Shown here: positions 42,138 through 50,229 of the stretch, one piece after another | Layout of the letters: the number at the start of each line of letters is the position of its first letter | Numbering within the stretch: the first letter of the stretch is position 1 | Origin: Bradyrhizobium liaoningense | GTDB lineage: Bacteria; Pseudomonadota; Alphaproteobacteria; Rhizobiales; Xanthobacteraceae | Length of the DNA: 53,994 nucleotides | Reading direction: 5' to 3' | NCBI RefSeq assembly: GCF_018130785.1 | Contig: NZ_JAFCJT010000038.1 | Location: 1 to 53,994, forward strand | The notes under the pieces: generated by a model | The model's input: only the letters and a program-made list of their open reading frames with translations | Told to the model about the DNA's origin: nothing | Databases searched by the model: none | Position numbers and translations under genes: made by a program

Positions 42138-42539
42138 ATGGCCTCCATCCAAAACGACATCTCCCTCCCCGTTCCCGCCCACGACGTCTGGGACGCGGTG
42201 CGCGACTTCGGCGCACTGCATCTGCGGCTGGTACCGGGCTTCGTCACCGCCTGCACGCTCGATGGTGATGCGCGTATCGTCACCTTCGCAAATGGCTCCG
42301 TCGCGCGCGAGGTGCTGGTCGATCGCGACGATGCGCGGCAACGGCTCGTCTATGCCATCAACAACGAGCGGCTGAAGCATTACAGCGCCTCGGTGCAGGT
42401 GATCGCCGAGGGCGATGCAAGGTGCCGCCTCGTCTGGATCATCGACATGCTGCCGAACGAGCTTGCTCCTTACGTCCAGGGGCAAACCAGGGAAGCCGTG
42501 GCTGCCATACACAGGGCTTTTCCGCCTGCTGCGGCCTAA
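42138..42539 (+). CDS. SRPBCC (START/polyketide cyclase-like) protein
   Basis: A 133-residue helix-grip protein. NDISLPVPAHDVWDAVRDFG and LRLVPGFVTACTLDGDARIV, then YSASVQVIAEGDARCRLVW, follow the usual SRPBCC order (PAxxVWxxxxDF start, long C-terminal helix). These proteins bind hydrophobic ligands in a deep pocket. No specific role can be read from the neighbours. ATG 42138 follows gtaagga. Confidence 0.87.
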   Translation: MASIQNDISLPVPAHDVWDAVRDFGALHLRLVPGFVTACTLDGDARIVTFANGSVAREVLVDRDDARQRLVYAINNERLKHYSASVQVIAEGDARCRLVWIIDMLPNELAPYVQGQTREAVAAIHRAFPPAAA

Positions 42540-42652
42540 TCGGTCTCTGTGATTTTTCTCACAGAGCCCTCGCCTCCTGCGCCGTAACGATGGCCACGTG
42601 CGTCCGGTTGGCTTCGCTCTCCCGGCGAGGCCACGCACGCGAGGAGCTTGCC

Positions 42653-43165
42653 ATGAGAGGTGCGGACAAGGTGATCTGCCAGGCAGCCGCCGTGCTGCTG
42701 CTGTTTTCGATCTCGAGCGCGCCGGCGAACGCGCAATTCCTCGGCGGCGGCGGAGGTGCCGGCGGCGAGGACATGATGACCCAGATGGCGCCGATGCTGG
42801 AGATGATGAAGGCCAAGATGGGCAAGCGGCGCTTTGCCAAGCTGATGCAGACCATGGGCCCGATGATGAGCCGCATGATGGAGAACGGCGGCGGCGGATT
42901 CGGCGGCATGATGGGCGGCGGCAGCCTTGGCGGCCTCGGTGGCGGCAATCTCGGCGGCGGCTTTGGTGCGCCGAACTATGGCGGCTACACGCCGATGGGC
43001 GCAGGCGGCACCATGCCGATGGGGCTCGGCGGCATGGGCGGCGGCGATATCATGGGCATGCTCGGCGGCGCCGGCGGCGGCGACGTGATGGCGATGATCC
43101 CGCAACTGATGCGGCTCGCCAATGTCGGCGGCGGTGGCGGCCATCGCCGCCACAAGCATCGCTAG
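42653..43165 (+). CDS. Secreted glycine/methionine-rich protein
   Basis: A 170-residue protein with a signal peptide (VICQAAAVLLLFSISSAPANA). The mature part has a Met-rich helical segment (MMTQMAPMLEMMKAKMGKRR, FAKLMQTMGPMMSRMM) and then a long Gly/Met-rich tail with GGG, GGM and GGGNLGGG repeats, ending in the His/Arg-rich HRRHKHR. I recognise no family. Methionine clusters and a terminal His can bind copper or silver, which is only a suggestion. GAGGAG at 42641-42646 sets ATG 42653. Confidence 0.75.
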   Translation: MRGADKVICQAAAVLLLFSISSAPANAQFLGGGGGAGGEDMMTQMAPMLEMMKAKMGKRRFAKLMQTMGPMMSRMMENGGGGFGGMMGGGSLGGLGGGNLGGGFGAPNYGGYTPMGAGGTMPMGLGGMGGGDIMGMLGGAGGGDVMAMIPQLMRLANVGGGGGHRRHKHR

Positions 43166-43272
43166 ATCGCGTCGGCGTAGCGCCGTTGCGGGCAATAGCA
43201 GCAGCGAAGCAACCACCCTTCGGGGCGCGGAGGATGGTTGCGCCGAGGCAAGCCCATGATGCGTCGCCGATA

Positions 43273-43977
43273 TCAGATCCGATCGTCGATAAGGACGCCG
43301 GAAATCGACGGGTCGCTTGCCTTCGTCTGATCGCTCGATTGCTTCGCGCTGTAGGTCGGATCCGCGAGCGAGTTCTTCAGCGACTGAAGGAATTGTTCAA
43401 GCAGTTCCGTCGCCGAGCTGCCGTTTGACGAACTGTCCGTAGCGCCGGTCGAGGCGGATCCACTTGCACTCGTCGTGTCGCTCGATCCCGTCGTGCTGGA
43501 CGAGGTCGAATCCGTGAGCAGGCTTTTCAGCGAATCCAGGAATTGCTGAAGCAGGTCCACCACCGAATTGCCGCTTGACGAACCGTCCGTGCCGTTGGCG
43601 GGAGGAGGCCCGTCGGGCGGCGGTCCGCCTGCTCCGTCGGGACCACCTGCGCCACCCGGTCCATGCGAGACCGCCGCCTTGAAGATGCCTTGCAGTTCGG
43701 TCGCCTGCTCGTCGGTCAGCTTGCCGGCCGAAACTTCCTGCTGGATGAGATCGTCGATCTTCGACTTGAAAGCGTCAGGCGATGATCTGCTGCCGCTCGA
43801 AAGATCGCTCGCACCGCTTGATTGCAAGGCGGAGTCGATGTCGCTGAGCGCGGACGACAGCGCCGACTGATCGGACGCATTGATCGCGCCGGAACTGACT
43901 TCCGCCTGCAGTTCATCTTGCAGTCGCTTCAAGGGCGATGCGTGGTGGTGGGAGGAGAGCGCCGAAATCGAGGTCAT
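43273..43977 (-). CDS. Low-complexity Ser/Gly/Pro protein with duplicated helical motif
   Basis: A 234-residue protein without signal peptide or membrane helix. The N-terminal half has two helical units with a D/N-x-S/T-D-x-x pattern (VSSGAINASDQSALSSALSD; VSAGKLTDEQATELQGIFK), similar in outline to calcium-dependent or EF-hand-like helices. A Gly/Pro linker follows, then two copies of a motif (VVDLLQQFLDSLKSLLTDS and ATELLEQFLQSLKNSLADP) joined by Ser/Thr runs. I do not know the family. GGAAGG sets ATG 43977. The duplication looks internal and recent. Confidence 0.7.
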   Translation of the reverse strand: MTSISALSSHHHASPLKRLQDELQAEVSSGAINASDQSALSSALSDIDSALQSSGASDLSSGSRSSPDAFKSKIDDLIQQEVSAGKLTDEQATELQGIFKAAVSHGPGGAGGPDGAGGPPPDGPPPANGTDGSSSGNSVVDLLQQFLDSLKSLLTDSTSSSTTGSSDTTSASGSASTGATDSSSNGSSATELLEQFLQSLKNSLADPTYSAKQSSDQTKASDPSISGVLIDDRI

Positions 43978-44123
43978 GGTGGCCTTCCGTGCTTCTGGTG
44001 AACTCGCGGCGAAATTGTCCGCGAGAGCTGGCGCGAAGCCTTCGGCAAGGAGCCGCTCCGGTTGCCGGGCATTGCCATGGAGCAACTGGAAACATTCAGA
44101 AACAAAAATCCGGCAGACCGGTC

Positions 44124-45569
44124 CTAATCCGCCGCGGCCGAAAGGGCCGGCCTGATCGCGGGCTTGCTCTCGCGCGGCCCCCAGCGGGTCAGCACGACGC
44201 TGGAGCAGGAGAGCAGGCCGAGCACGACCATCGAGCTGGCGGCCAGCCAGAAGAAGTTTTGCGCGGTGGCGTCATGGGTCGACAGCCACCAGCCGACGCC
44301 TGCGATGTAGATCAGCCGCGCGGTCTGCGCCAGCACCGGCCCGATCACCTTGGCCGCGCCTTGCGACGAGAAATACATCGTCGAGGCGAGCCCGATGAAG
44401 GCGTAGAACGGCGCCACCGTCGACAGGTATTGATGGCTGGTCGCGCGCACCGTCGCGCTGTCGGTGAAGATGTTGACCCAGAGATCGGGGAAGGTCGCGA
44501 CCAGGCACGCCGGCGCGCCGACGGCGATGAATGCGCTGGCACCTGCAATCCAGGCAATGCGGCGGGCGCGCGCGATGCGGCCGGCGCCGACGGCCATGCC
44601 GATCATCGGCACCGACGCGATGCCGAACGAGAACGCAATCGAGGTCAGCAAAAATTCCAGCCGCGCGCCGATGCCGTAACCGGCGAGGATCGCGGTGCCG
44701 AACTTCGCCAGCATGTGGGTGAAGATCGAGATCGTCAGCACCGATTGCAGCGGCGAGAAGCAGGCGATGGCGCCGACCTTCAGGATGTCGAAAAACATCG
44801 CCCATTGGACGCGCAAGCCGCGCAATCTTGGCACGACACGGGCGCGGCCGGAGAACAGGTACCAGCCCATCACGCAGATGTTCATCGAATAGGCGATCAG
44901 CGCGCCGGCGGCGACGCCGCGCATGCCGAGCTGCGGCACGGGGCCGAGCCCGAGTCCCAGCGTGCCGCCGAGCACGACCTGCCAGACCGCAGAGTTGAGG
45001 ATCAATAGCGACGGCAGCTTCATGTTGCCGGTGCCGCGCAACACGCCGGCCATGGTGTTGAGCAGCCAGGGCAGCACGGCCCCGCCGAAAAATACCTGCG
45101 TGTAGGCGACCGCATGCGTCAGCACATCCCCGCGTCCGCCGAGCAGCTCGAGCACGTGCGGCCCGAAGATCAGCATGCCCAGCATGAAGACGAGGCCGAA
45201 GGTGATGCCGATCAAGAGCGCATGCGCGGCGAGCGTGCCGGCGCGCTCGCGGTCACCCGCGCCGAGCGCCCGCGCGATGGCCGACGCGACAGCGCCGCCC
45301 ATGGCCCCGCCGGACATCGTCATGGTCAGGATCACTGTCGGAAACACCAGCGCCATTGCGGCCAGCGCCTCGACGCCGAGCCGGCCGATATAGGAGGTCT
45401 CCGCGATCACCACGCAGGTGCCGGCGGACAGCGCGACGACGTTCGGCCAGGCGAGGCCGAGCAGCGTGCGCAGGATCGGCCCGTCCGTCAGCGCGCTTCG
45501 CACCGGCCGTGGAGGCGGCGGCAGCGGACGCTCTTGTTCATCGACCGGGATTTCGGCGATGTCGGACAT
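44124..45569 (-). CDS. MATE family efflux transporter (second copy in window)
   Basis: A 481-residue membrane protein with about twelve helices. The opening PILRTLLGLAWPNVVALSAG, then VVIAETSYIGRLGVEALAAM and GGAMGGAVASAIARALGAGD, belong to the MATE exchangers, but the protein has a longer Pro-rich N-terminus (ERPLPPPPRPVR) and differs from the one at 13486. Export of a drug or metabolite is likely. GAGAGGA precedes ATG 45569; upstream in-frame sequence lacks conserved text. The 350-residue unknown gene lies upstream on the same strand, 164 bases away. Confidence 0.9.
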   Translation of the reverse strand: MSDIAEIPVDEQERPLPPPPRPVRSALTDGPILRTLLGLAWPNVVALSAGTCVVIAETSYIGRLGVEALAAMALVFPTVILTMTMSGGAMGGAVASAIARALGAGDRERAGTLAAHALLIGITFGLVFMLGMLIFGPHVLELLGGRGDVLTHAVAYTQVFFGGAVLPWLLNTMAGVLRGTGNMKLPSLLILNSAVWQVVLGGTLGLGLGPVPQLGMRGVAAGALIAYSMNICVMGWYLFSGRARVVPRLRGLRVQWAMFFDILKVGAIACFSPLQSVLTISIFTHMLAKFGTAILAGYGIGARLEFLLTSIAFSFGIASVPMIGMAVGAGRIARARRIAWIAGASAFIAVGAPACLVATFPDLWVNIFTDSATVRATSHQYLSTVAPFYAFIGLASTMYFSSQGAAKVIGPVLAQTARLIYIAGVGWWLSTHDATAQNFFWLAASSMVVLGLLSCSSVVLTRWGPRESKPAIRPALSAAAD

Positions 45570-45733
45570 TTCCTCTCCCGGGCACGGGCGCCATTCGCGG
45601 CGCGGCAATGAGTAGGTGTGCCAATAAATTTCTTCGCGCGGAAGGCGCGCCGACAGGCTTAGCACGGCAATTGCCGATTCCTCCTGCGCCGGATGCAGGC
45701 GTGCCCTGCGGCAGCGCATTTCAAGTGGTGGAA

Positions 45734-46786
45734 TTACTCAATAGTCCAGACCAGCGGCGGCCGACCGCCCGCTGTCGGGCGCAGGTGCACGCCGATGTGC
45801 CGCCCGCATCCGGCAGCGAGCCCCTCGAACAGCCCCTCCAGCACCTTGGCGCAGGCGCGGTGATAGTCGGCGACGTCGTCCATCAGCTTCCAGGTCTGTT
45901 GGCGGATTTGGAAGCTGCCGTCGGATTGCGTCGTCTCGGCCGCGTCGTCCTGCGCCGCGAACAGGGCGTTGAGGAACGCAGCAAACTCCGTGGCGCCGCC
46001 GCGGCTCATTGCCAGCGCCGCTGCAACCTCGTCGAAATACTGCATGCCGATCAGCTTGCCGGTGAGATGCAGGAGATAGCCGGCGTCTTCCGGACCGAAC
46101 AGCTGCGCCATCACGGGCGCGGCGGTGCGCACATATTCCATCGCGTAGTTGCGATAGGCTTTTTCGAGCCGCGGTTTTGGCCAGCTTGCGACCGGAAGAG
46201 CAGGCGCGGTCTTGGCATCGAACGATGGCGCTTCCAGATGCCGCGCGAAGACGAGGCGCTGATCCAGTTCGAGCGGATGGTCGTATTGATGGTAATAGCC
46301 TTCGAGCCCGTCCTGGCCATCGACGCTCTGCTTGGTGCAGACGAAGCCCAGGCGGAGATCACCAAGCGCGACGCCGTTGTTGGCGTGCCAGCCGCGCAGC
46401 ATCGCGCGGCTCACCTCGCCCGGCACGCCGCAGATCGCGGTGCCCTTCCAGATCCAGCGCGGCGGCGGATAACGGATCCAGGCCTTGGTGTCGCTCTCAT
46501 ACATGTATTCGACGTGCACGCCGCCGATCCAGTTGGAGAGGTAGTGATATTGCGCGGCCGCGACCGCCGGCGGCAAATGGTCGATCCCGAGCTTCTTGAG
46601 CCCCGGCAGGAAGCGCTCCTGCTGCTGGCGACGAAACACGCGGAAGACGAATTCGGCAGCATCGGCCGTGCCGCGCCGCGTGACAACGGTGAGGATGAGG
46701 CCGGTGAAATAGGCGTGATAGAGGTCGGCGACCGCACGCCAGCGTTTCCATTGCGCTTCGTGCGCGAGGTCTGATGCAGCGGTCAT
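45734..46786 (-). CDS. Conserved-looking hypothetical protein, 350 residues
   Basis: I do not recognise the family. The protein is soluble, rich in aromatic and His residues (YHYLSNWIGGVHVEYMYESD, PPPRWIWKGTAICGVPG, YYHQYDHPLELDQRLVFA), with no signal peptide. Several blocks look like a catalytic or ligand pocket. The frame is coherent across its whole length with Rhizobiales codon use, and overlapping frames are clearly shadows. A MATE exporter follows, so a joint detoxification role is conceivable. Confidence 0.72.
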   Translation of the reverse strand: MTAASDLAHEAQWKRWRAVADLYHAYFTGLILTVVTRRGTADAAEFVFRVFRRQQQERFLPGLKKLGIDHLPPAVAAAQYHYLSNWIGGVHVEYMYESDTKAWIRYPPPRWIWKGTAICGVPGEVSRAMLRGWHANNGVALGDLRLGFVCTKQSVDGQDGLEGYYHQYDHPLELDQRLVFARHLEAPSFDAKTAPALPVASWPKPRLEKAYRNYAMEYVRTAAPVMAQLFGPEDAGYLLHLTGKLIGMQYFDEVAAALAMSRGGATEFAAFLNALFAAQDDAAETTQSDGSFQIRQQTWKLMDDVADYHRACAKVLEGLFEGLAAGCGRHIGVHLRPTAGGRPPLVWTIE

Positions 46787-46890
46787 GTTCGCTCCCGATC
46801 GTTGTTTTGATCGAGTGTGTCACTGCGACCGGTGCGAGGCAACCTGACGCTCAAGCGGAGCGCCCTGCACGCCAGCCCGTCAATTCCGCA

Positions 46891-47304
46891 TCACGAATTT
46901 TGCGCAAGCCTGGCGGCGCGCTCACGCTCGACGCGCTCAGTGACGTCGCGCGCCATCGCGACCGATCCGACCACGGCACCGCCGGCGTCGCGCACCAGCG
47001 CGAAGGTCATCTCGATGTAGAGCTTGCGTCCGCTCTTGTGCAGCGCGCGCGTCAGCGTCGGCTTGCCCGCAAGCTTCATCGCGCCGGTGGCAAGCGCAGC
47101 TTCAAAGCCCTTCCAGTGCGCGGCACGCAGATGTTCGGGAATGATCAGATCGAGATTTTGGCCGAGCGCTTCGTCGGCGGAGAAGCCGAACAAGACGGTC
47201 GATGCACGATTCCAGCGCACGATGGCGCCGGAGCGATCCGAATAGATCAGCGCGTCCGCCACATCATTGAGGATTCTCGCGTCGAGCTCGGATGGATTGG
47301 TCAT
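46891..47304 (-). CDS. Small PAS-domain protein
   Basis: A 137-residue stand-alone PAS domain. LNDVADALIYSDRSGAIVRW, NRASTVLFGFSADEALGQNL and DLIIPEHLRAAHWKGFEAAL are the PAS core; GSVAMARDVTERVERERAAR is the typical linker into an output domain, but the protein ends there. It may bind a cofactor or pass signals to a partner kinase. ATG 47304 begins MTNPSELDARIL; the frame upstream runs into a repeat and is not used. Confidence 0.88.
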   Translation of the reverse strand: MTNPSELDARILNDVADALIYSDRSGAIVRWNRASTVLFGFSADEALGQNLDLIIPEHLRAAHWKGFEAALATGAMKLAGKPTLTRALHKSGRKLYIEMTFALVRDAGGAVVGSVAMARDVTERVERERAARLAQNS

Positions 47305-47429
47305 CGGGAAAGCCTCGCACCTAGCCGGAACTTGTTTCGCATCCTGCCACACATTCGGTGTCGTCGCCCGACTTGCCGCCTTCGCTAAGCCTTCGGCGGC
47401 CGAGTGAGTTCTTGGCCCGGCGAAGGCCT

Positions 47430-47529
47430 TGGCGGAGACGGGATCGGCGATCCAGTATTCCGAGGCGGCGGTGATTGAATCGAGAGGCTGCGGCGTACTG
47501 GATGCCCCGGTCAAGCCCGGGCATGACGG
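47430..47529. repeat. Dispersed inverted repeat, inverted copy of the ttcaatcac family
   Basis: Here the centre reads gtgattgaatcg, the complement of the one at 17267 and 41993, with gatccagtattccg to the left and gtactggatgccccgg to the right, ending in cgggcatgacgg. It lies between the PAS and dcd genes. Confidence 0.7.
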
Positions 47530-47543
47530 CGGAGAGGCTGGCA

Positions 47544-48680
47544 CTACACCCGAAAATGCTTCGATAGTTTGAGGCCCTGCGCCTGGTAGTTCGAGCCGAT
47601 GCGCTGGCCATACATCGCGTCGGGGCGCGCCAGCATCTTCTCGTAGACGAGGCGGCCGACGATCTGGCCGTGCTCGAGAATGAACGGCACTTCGCGCGAG
47701 CGCACCTCCAGCACGGCACGCGCGCCCTGCCCGCCGGCACCGGCATAGCCGAAGCCGGGATCGAAGAAGCCGGCATAGTGCACGCGGAATTCGCCGACGA
47801 GCGGATCGAACGGCACCATCTCCGCGGCGTAGTCGGGCGGCACCTGCACGGCTTCCTTGGAGGCGAGGATGTAGAACTCGCCGGGGTCGAGGATCAGGCT
47901 GCCGTCGGGACGCGCCGAGATCGGTTCCCAGAAATCCTCCACCGCATAGCCGGAGCGGCGGTCGACGTCGACGACGCCGGTGTGGCGCTTGGCGCGATAG
48001 CCGACGAAGCCGTTGGCCTTCTCGCCGGAGAGGTCGACGGAGACGGCGACGCCGCCGGTGAGATCGGCATCGTCGAGATCGACGAGACGCTCGGTCGCGT
48101 GCAGCGCCTCGAGCTCGTCGACGTTGAGGATCGCATCGCCGGTGCGGAAGCGCACCTGGCTCAGGCGCGATCCCTCGCTGACCAGGACCGGAAACGTCTT
48201 CGGGCTGATCTCGGCGTAGAGCGGGCCGTGATAGCCGGCGCCGATCATGTCGAAGCGGCGGGTGCCGTCGGCGATGACGCGGGTGAAGACATCGAGCCGG
48301 CCGGTCGAGCTTTTCGGGTTCGCGGCCGCGACGATCTCCGGCGGCAGCGCCAGGCTTTCGAGCAACGGCACGATGTAGACGCAATTGGTCTCCAGCACCG
48401 CGCCATCGGTGAGGCTGAACTCGTGCAACTTCAACTCGTCGATGCGCTCGGCGACGGTCGCGCCGGGACCGGGCAGGAAGCTGGCGCGAACGCGATAGGC
48501 GATGTCGCCGAGGCGAAGGTCGAGGCTCGCCGGCTGGATCTGGCTCTCGACGAAATCGTAGGCAGGCAGGATCAGCCCCGCTTCCGCCATCGCCGCGATC
48601 ATGCGGTCGGGCAGGATACCATTGGCGTCGGCGGCGACCGTGAACGTCAACCGGGGGTCCTCATCAGGGGTCAAAAGCAT
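47544..48680 (-). CDS. dcd: dCTP deaminase, double-length form
   Basis: A 378-residue enzyme converting dCTP to dUTP for thymidylate synthesis. It is about twice the length of E. coli Dcd because two dUTPase-like folds are fused, as is known in alphaproteobacteria. The first half has VESQIQPASLDLRLGDIAYR and ANPKSSTGRLDVFTRVIADG; the second has LDPGEFYILASKEAVQVPPD and HYAGFFDPGFGYAGAGGQGA. These are the conserved trimer-fold motifs. The ATG start MLLTPDEDPRL is on the strand opposite metZ and divergent from its riboswitch. Confidence 0.93.
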   Translation of the reverse strand: MLLTPDEDPRLTFTVAADANGILPDRMIAAMAEAGLILPAYDFVESQIQPASLDLRLGDIAYRVRASFLPGPGATVAERIDELKLHEFSLTDGAVLETNCVYIVPLLESLALPPEIVAAANPKSSTGRLDVFTRVIADGTRRFDMIGAGYHGPLYAEISPKTFPVLVSEGSRLSQVRFRTGDAILNVDELEALHATERLVDLDDADLTGGVAVSVDLSGEKANGFVGYRAKRHTGVVDVDRRSGYAVEDFWEPISARPDGSLILDPGEFYILASKEAVQVPPDYAAEMVPFDPLVGEFRVHYAGFFDPGFGYAGAGGQGARAVLEVRSREVPFILEHGQIVGRLVYEKMLARPDAMYGQRIGSNYQAQGLKLSKHFRV

Positions 48681-48728
48681 CCCGACATGCGGGAAATACT
48701 AGCGTTTTACGGCTATCCGATGGACGCC

Positions 48729-48757
48729 TTGACGAAAAGGGCATTGCGGAATATGAG
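48729..48757 (+). promoter_or_regulatory. Probable sigma-70 promoter of the metZ riboswitch transcript
   Basis: ttgacg (48729-48734) and tatgag (48752-48757) are 17 bases apart, and a start near 48764 would put the aptamer at the very 5' end of the RNA. Confidence 0.65.
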
Positions 48758-48769
48758 CATGACTTATCC

Positions 48770-48829
48770 CGTGGTGATTTGAGCCGGCCGGCTTGCAGCC
48801 ACGTTAAATAAGTCGCTAAACAGGCCGGG
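48770..48829 (+). promoter_or_regulatory. SAM-II riboswitch aptamer
   Basis: Stem P1 is cgtgg (48770-48774) with ccacg (48799-48803). Its loop contains gatttg and ccggcc (48784-48789), which forms the pseudoknot with ggccgg (48823-48828). The diagnostic acgttaaata and cgctaaaca segments lie between. This matches the SAM-II class (once called the metA motif), which lies before methionine genes in alphaproteobacteria and turns them off when S-adenosylmethionine is plentiful. Confidence 0.92.
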
Positions 48830-48841
48830 GACCTCTGTGAT

Positions 48842-48875
48842 CCCGGCCCGTGGAGTTATCCAGGCCGGTTTTTTT
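48842..48875 (+). terminator. Terminator of the SAM-II riboswitch
   Basis: cccggcc (48842-48848) can pair with ggccgg (48863-48868), followed by a run of seven T (48869-48875). The same cccggcc can instead pair with ggccggg at 48823-48829, which is the strand used by the aptamer pseudoknot, so the two structures exclude each other. Confidence 0.85.
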
Positions 48876-48896
48876 GTGACCATTTTCGGTGGTCAC
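48876..48896 (+). promoter_or_regulatory. Second hairpin in the metZ leader
   Basis: gtgacca (48876-48882) pairs with tggtcac (48890-48896), just downstream of the terminator and three bases ahead of AGGAGG (48899-48904). It could mask or present the metZ ribosome-binding site. Confidence 0.5.
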
Positions 48897-48908
48897 GCAG
48901 GAGGTCCT

Positions 48909-50105
48909 ATGTCGAAGTCCCCGGCGCCCGCCGCGCAATATCGTCCCGAAACCCGCCTGGTCCATTCCGGCACCCTGCGCTCGCAATATGGCGAGACGTC
49001 GGAGGCGCTGTTCCTGACCCAGGGCTACGTCTACAACAGCGCCGAGGAGTGCGAGGCGCGGTTCAAGGGCGAAGATCCCGGCTTCATCTATTCGCGCTAC
49101 TCCAACCCGACCATCGCGATGTTCGAGCGCCGCATGATCGAGCTCGAAGGCGCCGAGGCCGCCCGCTCGGCGGCGACCGGCATGGCCGCAGTGACGACCG
49201 CGATCCTGGCGCCGCTCAAGGCCGGCGATCACGTGGTCGCTTCCCGCGCCCTGTTCGGCTCGTGTCTCTACGTCATTCAGGACCTCTTGCCGCGCTACGG
49301 CATCGAGACCACGCTGGTCGACGGCCTCGATCTCGACCAGTGGCAGCGGGCCTTGAGGCCGAACACCAAGACGTTCTTCCTGGAGAGCCCGACCAATCCG
49401 ACGCTCGACGTGCTCGACATTCCCGGCATCGCCGAGATCGCGCACAAGGGCGGCGCGCGACTCGTCGTCGACAACGTGTTCGCGACGCCGATCTGGCAGA
49501 GCCCGCTCGCGCTCGGCGCCGACGTGGTGGTCTATTCCGCGACCAAGCACATCGACGGCCAGGGCCGCTGCCTCGGCGGCATCATCCTGTCCTCGGAAGC
49601 CTTCATCGCCGAGCACATCCACAATTTCATGCGCCAGACCGGCCCGTCGATCTCGCCGTTCAACGCGTGGGTCCTGCTCAAGGGCCTGGAGACGCTCGGC
49701 GTGCGCGTGCGCGCGCAGACCGAGACGGCGGCGCGCATCGCGGACGTGCTGGCGAGCCATCCGAAGATTTCGCGCCTGGTCTTTCCCGGTCGCGCCGATC
49801 ATCCGCAGGCAGCTCTCGTGAAGAAGCAGATGCGTGGCGGCTCGACGCTGGTTGGATTCGAGGTCAAGGGCGGCAAGCCGGCGGCATTCCGCGTGCTCAA
49901 CGAGCTCAAGCTTGCGAAGATCTCGAACAATCTCGGCGACGCCAAGAGCCTCGTCACCCATCCGGCGACCACGACGCATCAGCGCCTCAAGCCGGAAGAT
50001 CGCGCCGCGCTCGGCATCAGCGAGGGCTTCATCCGCTTCTCGGCGGGGCTCGAACATGCGGATGATCTGATCGAGGATCTGACCGCGGCGCTGGAGAAGG
50101 CGTGA
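48909..50105 (+). CDS. metZ: O-succinylhomoserine sulfhydrylase
   Basis: A 398-residue PLP enzyme of the Cys/Met metabolism family that makes homocysteine directly from O-succinylhomoserine and sulfide. YSRYSNPTIAMFERRMIELE, the PLP lysine in VVYSATKHIDGQGRCLGG (K in SATKHIDG), FLESPTNPTLDVLDIPGIAE and SLVTHPATTTHQRL are the family signatures; MetZ-type subfamily is chosen from overall similarity and from the riboswitch. The ATG follows AGGAGG. Control by SAM-II fits a methionine gene. Confidence 0.95.
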   Translation: MSKSPAPAAQYRPETRLVHSGTLRSQYGETSEALFLTQGYVYNSAEECEARFKGEDPGFIYSRYSNPTIAMFERRMIELEGAEAARSAATGMAAVTTAILAPLKAGDHVVASRALFGSCLYVIQDLLPRYGIETTLVDGLDLDQWQRALRPNTKTFFLESPTNPTLDVLDIPGIAEIAHKGGARLVVDNVFATPIWQSPLALGADVVVYSATKHIDGQGRCLGGIILSSEAFIAEHIHNFMRQTGPSISPFNAWVLLKGLETLGVRVRAQTETAARIADVLASHPKISRLVFPGRADHPQAALVKKQMRGGSTLVGFEVKGGKPAAFRVLNELKLAKISNNLGDAKSLVTHPATTTHQRLKPEDRAALGISEGFIRFSAGLEHADDLIEDLTAALEKA

Positions 50106-50125
50106 GGGCTCCACGAGTTCGGTAT

Positions 50126-50224
50126 CGTAGGGTGGGCAAAGCGGAGCGTGCCCACGATTCACGATCATATCGCCGATACATGGTGGGCACGGCGCGCGAA
50201 GGGCGCGCCTTTGCCCACCCTACG
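50126..50224. repeat. Inverted repeat cgtagggtgggcaaag, second copy
   Basis: The outer arms cgtagggtgggcaaag and ctttgcccaccctacg pair perfectly with gtgcccac/gtgggcac inside. It matches the element at 6891-6980. It lies between the convergent metZ and SGNH hydrolase genes. Confidence 0.85.
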
Positions 50225-50229
50225 GAAGC

